Positions 22,666 to 33,438 of a stretch of DNA of 64,000 bases are shown here, piece after piece. A model generated the notes under the pieces. That model was not told where the DNA came from and ran no database searches. It was given only the letters and a program-made list of their open reading frames with translations. Source of the stretch: Chrysoporthe austroafricana (lineage: Eukaryota > Ascomycota > Sordariomycetes > Diaporthales > Cryphonectriaceae); assembly GCA_001051155.2 (NCBI GenBank), contig JYIP02000008.1, forward strand, positions 1,054,001 to 1,118,000, read 5' to 3'. The stretch's first letter is position 1. Each line of letters begins with the position of its first letter. A program made the position numbers and the translations under genes.

Positions 22666-23859
22666 GGGGCGCTGTGGGAATTGTCGAACTCTTGTATGAA
22701 TAAAGTGATGATCTGCAAACGGCAGACGGATGGGCGAACTTCAAAAACATCGATATGGGGCGGCTTTTGGGTCACCATCTTCTGAGGCAGCTGTCTTTCT
22801 CTCTTCAGCATCTCGATCTGCCCAGACAGAGCACACACGTCGCTCTGTATACTGGCAGGGGGGTTGGCGCAATGAAACCTTCTTCCGACCTCCAGGGACT
22901 AAATTGCTCGTCGACGGGGACTCTCTGTCTTCTAATTTGTCAGTACGATCATCTCAACGCCGTCATAGCCGCCTACCTCGAGACCATCCTCCTCTATCGA
23001 GCGGGTCAAACGAAAAATAGGCATAATGCCTATCTGAAACACGACAATATCCTCTGAGGGTGTTGCGACGCTGCCAGTCTCGCAAATTATTCTAATCAAT
23101 TCGTGTCTTTTGATATCGTGCAGCGAGACGACTAAGATCTTGGATCATGGTGCGGATTGCATCTGATGAGACAAACGCTGCGAGTGCTCTGCGCCTCTGG
23201 CTAATCGAAACTTCAGCTTCGAATAGCAGCAGGGTTGTGGTGTTCTGCGTGGATGGTACGGTCTCGTTGTGGAAGGGTGAGCGGCGGGCTGGAAGCAGTA
23301 CTCGGCGGGAAGAAATCGATGATATGGAAGATGAGCAGTCGGCACGTGCTTATTGCCATCATGTCAAACACAGCAGGTCTCTGTGTGGTGCGTCTTAGCG
23401 CACGGTCGTGGGATACTACAATCCGAGCTTGCATCCAGAGCAGCTTTTCACTTGGGGCTATCTCCATCGGTTATCAGAACTGAACTTGGAACACATAATT
23501 TGCCAGAGTCGACAGCTACAGCGGCTACGCAAACGCAAGACAAGACGCGGAGACGCTGCGACAATTCTTCAATTTACGCTTCCTCTCAGAATACTCCCAA
23601 CTCGGTGTTCTGGGTGCATTCAGAGCACGATTGCAGCAGAGGTACGTCAATTCTATACTCGGCGGCCCACGAGCATCCTGCTCGCCCATTCGAAACAGGA
23701 TCGCTGATGGAACTGGCTTGCCTCGACATTAGCCTTGTTTGTCATTACAACCTTGCACTCTTCTTCGCCAAGATACACATTCTCTGAGGCCGTGACCCCA
23801 TTCTATTCACATCGCCCCGTATCCCCCAAGCTCAACAGCTCCACTCGAGATCATTCAAG
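22666..23859. other. Intergenic between paralogues B and C
   Basis: About 1.2 kb, no supported gene. Short frames here lack conserved features. Confidence 0.5.
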
Positions 23860-24815
23860 ATGTCTGTTGTTGTTGTGCCTGCCCCCAAGGATGCCGCTCA
23901 GGACGCCACTGAGGATGCCACTGAGGGAGGCCTTGTCCACGTTGTCCCCGTCGACCTTATGCGCTTCCCTCTCGAGCTTCGCGAGAAGATCTACTGCTAC
24001 TGGATCGTCTACCTTAGTGGCATCTACTTCACCAAAGCTGGATACGCTCGTCATCATGCTGTTGTACGCGGTGGCGTACGACCCACTACCAAGCTCTTCC
24101 CGATCTCTATCGATATTCTCTTCCTAAGCAAGAAGATCTACATGGAGATCATGAGTCTTTGGTTCCGGCACAACGTCTTCCACATCAACGCCGATAATGC
24201 TTTCAATGTTCTCCAGAAGGCTGTTCGTGTTCCCATGCTTCAGCACATTGCCAAGGTCGACCTGGAGCTCCAAATCTTCCTGGGTTCCAAGTTTGTGAGG
24301 GCTGCTCCCAGCCTGCTCGCCATGATCAAGGCCCCCAATGGTGGTGGTGGTGGTGTTGGCAGCGTGGAGAGCATCAAGATCCGTCTGATGCCGAATAGTC
24401 CTTTGGTACGTCCCTCAATCTGAATTATGAAAACGCGTCTCATGCTAAAGGTCAAAAGGACAAGTCTCTCACTCCCCTGTACCCAACCGACCCCTTGAAG
24501 ATCATGGCTGCGGATGCTGTCGGCACAGACCTCGCGATTGATCCCAACCGCGGTATCCCAAGGTTCTGGACCGGCAATCGGGGCGGCAATATGCTGCTCC
24601 AGGTCGTCAGTCACGAAGGTCTGCAGAAGTGCTCCCTGAGTGTGGCCGCCAACGGCCACTACGCTGCGTGGTGCCGCTTCCACGAGCGTCTCGACAAGCG
24701 CTGCCGCCACAAGAAGACGCACTGGGCCCACCAGCACGTCATGACGTGCGATCTTGAGCCTGACGTCTACCTCAACGTCGACATTCCCAAACTGCTGAAG
24801 GCTCTACTGGCCTAG
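23860..24815 (+). CDS. F-box/2EXR-like protein of unknown function, paralogue C, 2 exons
   Basis: Exons 23860-24405 and 24459-24815 with a 53-bp intron (GTACGT donor, CTAA branch-like, AAAAG acceptor) give 300 residues. Core elements: LMRFPLELREKIYCYWI (33-49), LFLSKKIYMEIMSLWFRHNVFHI (87-109), VDLELQIF (133-140), a Gly-rich loop at 161-167, then AAWCRFHER (251-259) and VYLNVDIPKLLKALL (285-299). These align in order with paralogues A and B. It has an intron where the other two have none. Codon use is more C-ending than in A and B, hinting at higher expression. Function unknown. Confidence 0.75.
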
Positions 24816-25113
24816 AATGGGCGGACAACCTCACGGAGGTGTAAATTTTGGCTGTCGAAGGCTCTTCGGGAGCAGACAGAGTACAAGGTGTAGCTTACGG
24901 ATGTCGGAGGTCTCGCTGCTGAAGGCTCTTTAGGGGTAATAAGGTGTATCTTAGAGATGTCGGAAGTTTAGCTGTTGACTCCAACGAACAAGTCACCCTA
25001 CACGCATGGCGAAAGAGTAGCAATAAAATTCAAGTCTGACCCTTGAACATCATGGTAGTTTACGCTTGCGATACATGTAGACATGGTCATCATGGCGGTC
25101 TCTCATTTGAGTA
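24816..25113. other. Intergenic, paralogue C 3' flank
   Basis: About 300 bp with a loosely repeated phrase (GCTCTT-GGG-AGATGTCGGA) at 24858-24970. No gene. Confidence 0.4.
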
Positions 25114-25966
25114 TTGACGATCCCTAGCCGAATACCACTGTCTGGAGCGTATAGATATCTTCCTAAGGACTTCTTCTTCTCAAGTCTCTCCTACTCTACT
25201 CTGAGAAAAGTCTCGAACAAGGAAGATTGTGATCTCTCCTCAAGCATCTCCTTGCTGGAAGTTGATAGGATACGTCACGTTGATGGAAAGCTTTCCATGT
25301 CATCATTGCTCCTGTTCCATATAAGATCAAGCCAGGCAGTCTTGAGAGGTGGTAAAGATTGCTCTTCTCCTCAGAGCTTCTAATCTATTCAATTCTGAGG
25401 ATTTTCGGACTCTGGGTCTGGAAACTTTTGTCTGCTACGGCACGACCCGGTCTTGAGATGAGGAGTTCGGCATGCTGAACGCTGTTCTGTCTGCGCTGCT
25501 GCCGCCGTCTCCACTGGTTAAATATCTTGCCTTCAACACTTATGCAGATAACTGGCACCAGTCACCATACAGGGTTCTGCCCCTTAATCCTAGCCTGCCT
25601 TCTGCTTCTATCTTCAGTCCTTCAGGTCGATATCCAAGGTGAAGGCTCACACGTAGTGTCGCACTTTCTTACATCCTCTTACCCCCACTTTCGACGAGAA
25701 AAGATGTCCCGGACGTCGACTCTTTATATTTAGACCTTGAGAAGCTTCAAACTGAGACTTTCGTTGTAGACTTTGGTCACTGCAACAGAGCGGTGCTGAG
25801 AAGGCTTATCGGCCGTCTTCGTTCAGCCCGACGATTCTCGAACCTGACTTGGCTTCTTACGCTGGGTACAAATATTCAGGACTGTCCTGGCTGCTCAAAT
25901 CCATACTGTTCAGCTTCATGTGTCTCTGGCACAAAAGCAGATCTCTCCTCGCATAACGTTGTATAA
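25114..25966 (+). pseudogene. Relic of an F-box/leucine-rich-like gene
   Basis: An almost stop-free frame runs from 25336 to the TAA at 25964-25966. It is interrupted by TGA at 25454 and by a second TGA at 25640 that could lie in a 60-bp GT-AG intron (25639-25698). Its translation is protein-like: LLPPSPLVKYLAFNTYADNW, then RYPRKDVPDVDSLYLDLEKL and FSNLTWLLTLGTNIQDC. This looks like a fungal F-box protein with leucine-rich segments. A separate frame at 25114-25383 (LPKDFFFSSLSYSTLRKVS) resembles an F-box start. The family assignment is by eye. A short intact gene of 144 codons from the ATG at 25472 is the alternative. Confidence 0.35.
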
Positions 25967-27300
25967 GAATCCAACCAGCATCTGCCACCGAAGCTCTTCA
26001 AAATGAGGAGGACATAGCCGAAAGAAGGTTCAGCAAGGTGGCTGCACTGATCCTGTGCAATGGCTTTGAGATGGCAGGCTTCCTAGGCTTCATGGGAATC
26101 GTACTCAGGGTATGCCAGACTGCCAAAGAGCATTGAACAAAATATGGTGGCCCGGAAATTTACAACTGCTCTGGGTTGAGTGTATTCCCCAACTTCTTCA
26201 TTCTGCTGGAGGAGTCTAGCCACTAAACTCTCCAGCTAGAAATAGGCGTCCGCTAATGGGCCCCATCTCCCCTAGGTCGCAACGCCACAACCGGCCGTAC
26301 GTGTGCAATTATGGCCTCTGAAACCCCTATCAACTACGCACTTCGGGTCATCAAGTGTATTCTTGATAGAAAAGAAACGACAACATCTGCGGAGCAAGCC
26401 TATGTGTAGCCAGACTTTCTACCGGTTATGGCGGCTTCTGTACAACCGGAGTAAGTAATGGGAAGGGCTGGGGCTCGACGAGCTATCCTTGATCACAATT
26501 AAGTACGCTACTAGTTGCGGAACGTCTTCTCTAATTGAAGCGATTGGAAACCGGGTGTAAGACAAGCCGCTCCAAACCTCATTTATCTCCCATAGTATGC
26601 TAATTATACAAGTTTCCTAGTTGAAACATGGCCAAATAGATCTAGAGTCGGACAAAGCGGTCTATTATTGACACTGATTGTCGTATCGAGTTCAAAGTAC
26701 TGGCAGGGGAGAAATCTTTGCCCTTGATCTCCTGGCCGAAACAACTACCGACTGAGTCCCGCAGCCGCTCCGTCGAGAATACAAGCCTCCTTTTCCTGCA
26801 GGGCAAGGTCAGCTACGTCGCGCGGTATCATACCTTCATGCGTGACGCACGCCACGATGACGCCCCGGGCTGGGGAATGTTGGAGGATTGGAGCCAGGGT
26901 TTGGCGGCAAAATCAGGGTGAGTTGGCTGAAGAACGAGTCGCGCAACTGCATTGCTGATCCTGTGCGCTGACCCAACAGGTGAGGAGACACTGATGATCC
27001 TATCATGCCCAGGCGCGACGTACAGCCGTAGGAGGGACAGCTTGAGCTCATCCAGTCCATAGACACCCTGTCCTGGACTGTGGAGCGGCTAAGGGGGTGG
27101 GCTACAAGCAAGCATCCTCTAATAAGACGGCCTCATGGGATGTTGCTGGAAGTGTCTAGCCAAAAAGGGCAGAGAGGAGGGAAAGGGGGAGTGGCGCCGT
27201 TGAGGTATCACCTCCTCACCACCACCACTTCCATCTACGTGAGGCCTAGGGTCCTCGTCCTCGACGATCTCACTTAGCCCACGGCAAGCAGACTGCCTGC
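25967..27300. other. Decayed intergenic region
   Basis: Short protein-like tracts occur in shifting frames, e.g. 25979-26136 (ERRFSKVAALILCNGFEMAG) and 26718-26921, but none could be joined or identified. Probably further gene relics. Confidence 0.35.
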
Positions 27301-29502
27301 CAGCGCCTTCTCCCGCGTGAGTGATGCCTGCAGGAAAAGATAGTGTCTGGAGGGGGTGAGCGACGGGAACCGATATGTCGCTGTTGGTGGCTTGCACGGC
27401 ATGACCGTGGTCTGCGTATGTAGCCAAGGTCCTGTGTTGTACCCCCCCTCGTGGACGAAGTATCTGTCGTGGCGAGCCAAGTACTCTGGTTCGGGCATTT
27501 ATCCTCCTTCGCTAACCACATTACTCGTCACTTGTCTCTGGCACCCACTCTCCCACCTACCCACCCACACACACAGAGGAATACCCCAGCAGGGCAAAGA
27601 GAGCGTCGCCTGCATGACGAATCCGAACTTCACCAGAGACAGCGCCAGGATCGCGATGCGTGCTCCCTCCTGCTCCTCCTCCCGCCACCCCCCTAAGCTT
27701 ATGCGGATCTACTGCCCCCATTCACCTCCCTGTTCTCGATGTGCATGGCGTCGTGTGATGTGTGCCCCGTCCTGCGATTTGTCGTCTTCCCCATCCACGC
27801 GCGTCAATCGCAGCCCTCTGCTTGGTCCTCGCTCTAGCCCGTCCGGCCAAGCTGTCATCGGGTTTTGGCGCCCCCACTCCCGCCTGGTACAGTTACGCAA
27901 GCTCCCTCTGGCGCCCTACAACACGAGGGCATCATGGGGTCCAGAGGTCTTCGACGCAGCCCTCTTGTCGAGGGGAGTGGTGGTGATAACCCTGCGCGCA
28001 GTTCGTCATGCGCCGGAGCTCTTGAAACCCCCACAGGGAACGACGACCACTGCCGGCGGGCGAATCTGCGGCCCGAGGGACACGTCTCGCCATCTCAATA
28101 GGGGGCCGAGATGTCCCACCATCTGCCCTTGAGACCCTGCCGTCGTCCACCTGACCTCATTGCTGGCCGGATGGGCTCATTCTCGTAGGGCGGGGCCGCA
28201 GAACCGGTCGCGGTGCGGCCAAGACTGCGACCATGGGAAGAACGAGGGCGGCGGGCGCAGGGAACCAAGGTGTCACCACGACCGAGAGAGGCCAGGCTGG
28301 CCAGGCTGGTGGGTACGTCTGCAGACTGGCTGGACCCTGTCCATGGCGCAGAGATACTATACATCCACCTCTCGCGCCCTCCTCAGTCTGCGAGTGGTCG
28401 CGGACGAGTGTCTGCGTCGACTCGGTGTGCAGGTTGCCGCCGGACGAACGCTCGCACCGGAGCACCAGGGCCACGACGGCTCGCCAGGCTAATTTTGCCT
28501 AGGCCTTGGGCGCGCAGATGCGGCGAGCCTTGGGCTGTCATGTGCCAACGTCATCGTCGTCGTCGGTCCTCCCTGTGTAACAAGTAAGTACCTGCTCTCG
28601 CCGTCACGATACGATGTACCGGGGGCTCGATCGTTGACGGCCAGCGGAGCACTCAGTCCCTCCGCGGCCAGGGATGGGGGCGAAAGAACCTCAGGAATGT
28701 AGCTCGAATGTAACGGCACCGGGGGAAGTCCCGCGCATGTCGACGGTCTGTACCGTTCCATCGAGGGTTATTCTAGAGCGCACCAACCCAACCCACCCCC
28801 CCGTCCCCGTCCGATCTTTCGAGAAGTGTGTGGGGGGGGGGGTGTCATACCGTCTCCCCAGATGACCCTGGCGGGAGGGTGAGCTCCGAAGCTCACTCGC
28901 TCCCAAGATACGCAATCTGCGCATTCGACGTGCATCCAATGCTATGCTGCAATGCACCGCGCTTCCCAGCGCCGCGGCCGGTGCCCAATCTCCCCTCCTC
29001 TTCCCCCATCCCCACGACGTCTCGCATAGGTACCGGTCTGTGAGCAGAGAGAGTCGCATCCAGCAAGGTCCGTTTTACAGTGCTGACGGCGTGGGCCGCC
29101 GGAAGAGGATCGATTGCGTACTCAGCACCAGCAGCTAAGTAGGCAAGTATGTATAGGTGCTGTGCGAGCTGGACCGGGCAGGGCAGGACAGGGCGAGACA
29201 AGGGCAGCGCAGGGCAGCGCAGGGGTCTCAGCCTCGAAGGGTGCTATTACTGAGTATGTACTATGCATGTTGGATCGCCGGGGCCAAGTGGGTTCCCCCT
29301 GTGTGGGTACCGGGGCCTGGCCTGGCGTCGCTAGTAGGCGCGATGGCTTCAGATCGGGCCTGCAGGGGCTCAGCAGATACACCCAATCACACAAAGGCTG
29401 TCAAGGGCTGCCCCCCTAGCCGCCGGCGCCCATTGCAGCTCTAGTATGTATACTTGCATGTGGGTGCGGGCGGGTACTGCCTGCCTGGAGGAAGAAGTCT
29501 CA

Positions 29503-29537
29503 CTCACGCACGCACGCACGCACGCACGCACGCACGG
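29503..29537. repeat. (CACG)n microsatellite
   Basis: About eight perfect CACG/CGCA units. Confidence 0.9.
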
Positions 29538-32500
29538 CCGGGCCAGACGCAGCGGACGGTGTTGGACGCAGTGAGCCGCAGGGCAGGCCGGTGACGTGCT
29601 GGGACTCTGCGAGACGACCCCTCCCCCTTCTTCCCTCCCCGGCCTCCTGGTAGGGCTGTGCCACATGGTGCTGGCGGATTGGGGGCCGCACAGATGACGC
29701 TCCCGTGACGAGCAGTCGCTGATGCGTCAAACAGCTCGCCGGAGAGGCCAGGCAGTATCATCATCTCCTGCCTGCCTAGGCATGAGTCAAGGAGGAGTGT
29801 AGTGCCTGTGTGGGAGGAGGAGAAGGGAGGGATGGGGGCGGCCGACGCAGAGAGCACGCCGAGCAGAGGACGCGGTGCGCACAGGACCAGCCCGGGACGC
29901 AGGAGGACAGCATGATAGGCGTGGCTACGGCGGCGCGCACGAGCAGTGTGGCATGCTTGCTCCCTCTCAGCCGGCTGACCACGCTGGCTCCGGAATAATC
30001 TCGACGTCCACCCTCCGTGCTATACCCGTTGAGACGTCCGCAGGGCCTCGCTGCGCCCCTCTAGGAAGGTGGATACCGGCGTCCGGAGGAACAGACCACT
30101 CAGACGCAGCTGGTGTCGGCGTTGGTTCAGGGGGAGCAGATCTCGTCCCAACCGCGAAGCCGATCTCAGCAACTCGATTCGCCCCGAGCGCCATGGAGGC
30201 CAGGCCTCGGGAGAGCCAGCGCCTGGGGAGCCGAGCGCAGGGCGACGGGTGCAAGGTTGACCGCTGCCACGCTTCGGTCCGATCGTCTCTGCTCCTGTCC
30301 AGGCGCTACTACTATACGACCTCTTACTACCGCGCGCACTGGCTCTGCTCTGGTCTGATCTTCGTGCCAACGGTGCTCGCGGGCGTGGAGCCTTGGCTGG
30401 CAGATCGTAAAGTCGTCCACTCGACACCCCTTGTCTGGCAACCGAGAAGCCTTCAGGCTTCATCCTGGCCTGGGATTTCTCTGTAGCTTGGCCGTGAGCG
30501 ACGTGGTGCCCGTGGGCCCCGTGGGCCCGGACATGGAGGAGGATGGAGGCTGTCCATGCGGATCCCAAGGGTGCCTCTCGGCCTCGCCCAGCGTGCATCG
30601 TCTTCTCACCGGTACGGTGTGGCCCACGGCGCACCAGCAGAGGCTACGAGGGCGCGCGAGGCGACACGTCCCATCACACACGCACCTGGCCGTTGTTCTG
30701 TGTGGCCCCGGGATATAAGGTTAGGTGCATGCATACGAGGTCGGTGGCACGTTCCAGCGGCTGTCGTGAGCCCTCACGTCGCCCACGTTCCCGTCCGCCC
30801 CCCGGCGAGATGCTGCGCTGCAGGTGTCAAGGCCTGTCTGTACCCGCCGGCGTCGTGATAGGGTCGCTGCTCGCCGGCCGGCCCTCTGCAGGTGGGTGCG
30901 GCCATGCAGCTGGACGGATGCGCCGCGCTGGGGCGTTTTTCTTTCCCTCTCCCAACCTCTCCCTTTCCGGTTTGGAAGAAGATCTTCGCCTTGTGTGCGT
31001 CGTGAGGGCTCGTCAGGCGTCTTGTCCCGTGACGGGACTTGAGGTCGGCTTCAAGCACGCTCCTCTGTGACATCTGCCACCGGGCTTCCCCTCAAAGGGC
31101 CCCGCCGGTTTACGTGCTGCTATGTGTCTACTGTTGAACGAGGTCTCGGGACAGGATTGCGGCTCCGTCTCGGACCCCCGCGACAGCCCCGGCCCAGTCT
31201 CCGCTTCGGGCGCTCGCAAGCTGACACACGCCGGATCCTTCGGGCGCGGAGGCCGGCCACCCAGGCCCCCATCACATGATGCAGTAGCCATGCGGATCAG
31301 TGCTGCTTGCGGGATGGACATTCTCCTCGCCGTGCTGGTGGCGAGCACCGGTATCGAGCCGGCTCGCCGTAGAACGCACAAGCCTAGGCGTCTAGGCTAG
31401 GGGGAAGAAGAACGAAAGACGCAGCAGGGCCAGCAGACACCGGAGACCACTAGAGACAGAGATACGAATCGACAGCCCCGAGACGGGGGGCGCAGCGCCA
31501 GCGCCCTTCCTTAGTTCCTGGATCCACTTCTGCCCTATGGGGGCCGGAACGGACCCTGCGGTGGTGGAGGACAGGAGTGGACGACGACGAGCTCCTGCTG
31601 CCCAGGCGACAAGTGCCTGCGGGCCGCCTGTGGAACGGGGCCACGACGAGATAAGAAGAAAAAAATTTCCCGGTCCTGTCAGAGGTGCGTATAGCCTTCC
31701 TGTCCGGCCCTTGTGCAATATGGAGGCCCGCGTCAAGATGCGGCCGGCCCCGTGAGACAGCGATTGCGCGCGCGCGCTGTAGCGCCCCAGCAGCAGCCGT
31801 GCCATGACCTTGAGGATCCCGGCAGCAGCGTGCGTTCCACGAGGGGCTCTGCGCCGTCTTGCCGTGTTTGCCTTGAGGCTTCTCACGGCCCTCGTCGAGC
31901 CTAGACAGCGAACGGGGCGGGCCAGCCGTGGGAGACAGGCGCCCCTGGCACCATCTGGTTCTCGGCCCCCGCTCGACGGGGCCCAGGGCCTGACCATCCA
32001 CTAGAGGGACGGTACTGGTATGTATTCACGCATCGCTGCCAGGCGTGGCTCTGGATTCCAGCGCGCAGAGGAGGTCAAACAAGGTTGCTGGGGTGCAAGC
32101 TTCGCAGGCCTCGCGTTCATTCGCGGCTAAGCGCGACCCCCACCGGCGTCGGCCGCATGCTCTGCGGCCGCCGCTGCAACGTCGCTCACCAGCCTCATTA
32201 CAGCCACGCGGTCGGGTTTCCGTCGTCCAGACACCGCATTGGCTGCCTGCCTGCCTCGTGTGTGTGAGGACACATGAGTCAGGTTAGGCCGCTGGCTGGC
32301 GGTGGATGTCACGGCACGGTTCGGGGCTCGTCCCTCAGGCAGGGTGGGTTAAGTGCTGGTGTTAATTGTGATTGTGATTGGGATTGGGAGGGTGCTGTCT
32401 ATCTGCGCAGAGAAGCCCGAAAAAGAGAACAATAATACAGTGGAATAAGAAAGATGCCAGGTGAGAGAACAGATCCAGCCTGATACAAAGTAGGGCCCAG

Positions 32501-33002
32501 AAATCATCCTCCGTCTCAAACGAGTGTACGCCTCCTTCACTGAGCCGTCCCGCGCAGCGCTAATCGCAAAACAACCCGAAGTCTAGAGGGGGATGAGACA
32601 CGGCCATGGTAAAAATCATCATCTCCTCCCGATACCTGCCGCCAGAGCGTGTGTGCAAGCCATGGTAGGAAAAAAAAATGAAACAACGATTGCTCGTCAT
32701 GTCTCGTTTCTAGTGCTGTGTTGGTGTGGTGAACTGCGGGCGGACGAAAGCATTAGATATGGCCTCTGGGGGCGGTAGTAAGTGGTCGAGGTGGCTCACA
32801 GAATCGAAATTACATATCAACCGGAGTCGGCGAAGGATACGCGTCCCGTTAGTGACGATGGCTGGCATCGTCGCAGGGATAGCTGCGGCGCTGTGTCTCC
32901 ACAGAGGGGTTCGAGCAGTATCCTCCGCAGCTTGCAGTGTGGTAAAGCATCTCGACCACGTTCCCGCAAGAGTAGACGATACGCACAAGTCGGCACATGT
33001 TG

Positions 33003-33044
33003 GTGGCGGTGGTGGTGGTGGTGGTGGTGGTGGTGGTGGTGGTG
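33003..33044. repeat. (GGT)n microsatellite
   Basis: About thirteen GGT units with one interruption (GGC). It would code poly-Gly or poly-Trp/Val but is not in a supported gene. Confidence 0.9.
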
Positions 33045-33398
33045 TTGGGTTTCTGAACGCTGTTCTGCTGCTCGTCGACGGGGTCTTCCGGCTCGGGGTG
33101 TGACAGGGGTCGGCAGACAAGATGCCCTTGCAGGTGTGAGAGCTGTGGAAGGTGATGGGAGGGAGAAGGCTTGTCTGGTCTCGCTGGGAACCGTGTAGAT
33201 GGTGTGTGTGAGCTGTTTCTTGCTGCTGGGGATCGAAGATCGCGAGGAAGTGGAGGATGGTGGTGATGATGCTGAAATGCAAGCCAGAGAGGACGGGAAG
33301 ACGGCGGTTGCTTTATATGTCTGTGTGACACCATCGGAAAAGGCAGACTCTGCGCCTCTGGTCAAAGGGCGTGCACTCGGAGGCAGAGGTGGAAGAAG

Positions 33399-33438
33399 TG
33401 TGGTGTGTGTGTATGTGTGTGTGTGTGTGCGTGTGCGT
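33399..33438. repeat. (GT)n microsatellite
   Basis: Imperfect GT repeat, a potential Z-DNA-forming tract, in the gene desert. Confidence 0.85.

Noticed and set aside
31340..31368. tRNA-like T-arm and B-box (GGCTCGATACC on the minus strand)
   Set aside because: The 3' acceptor half pairs with the immediately adjacent bases as a plain hairpin. No matching 5' acceptor, D-arm or anticodon arm at the right distance.
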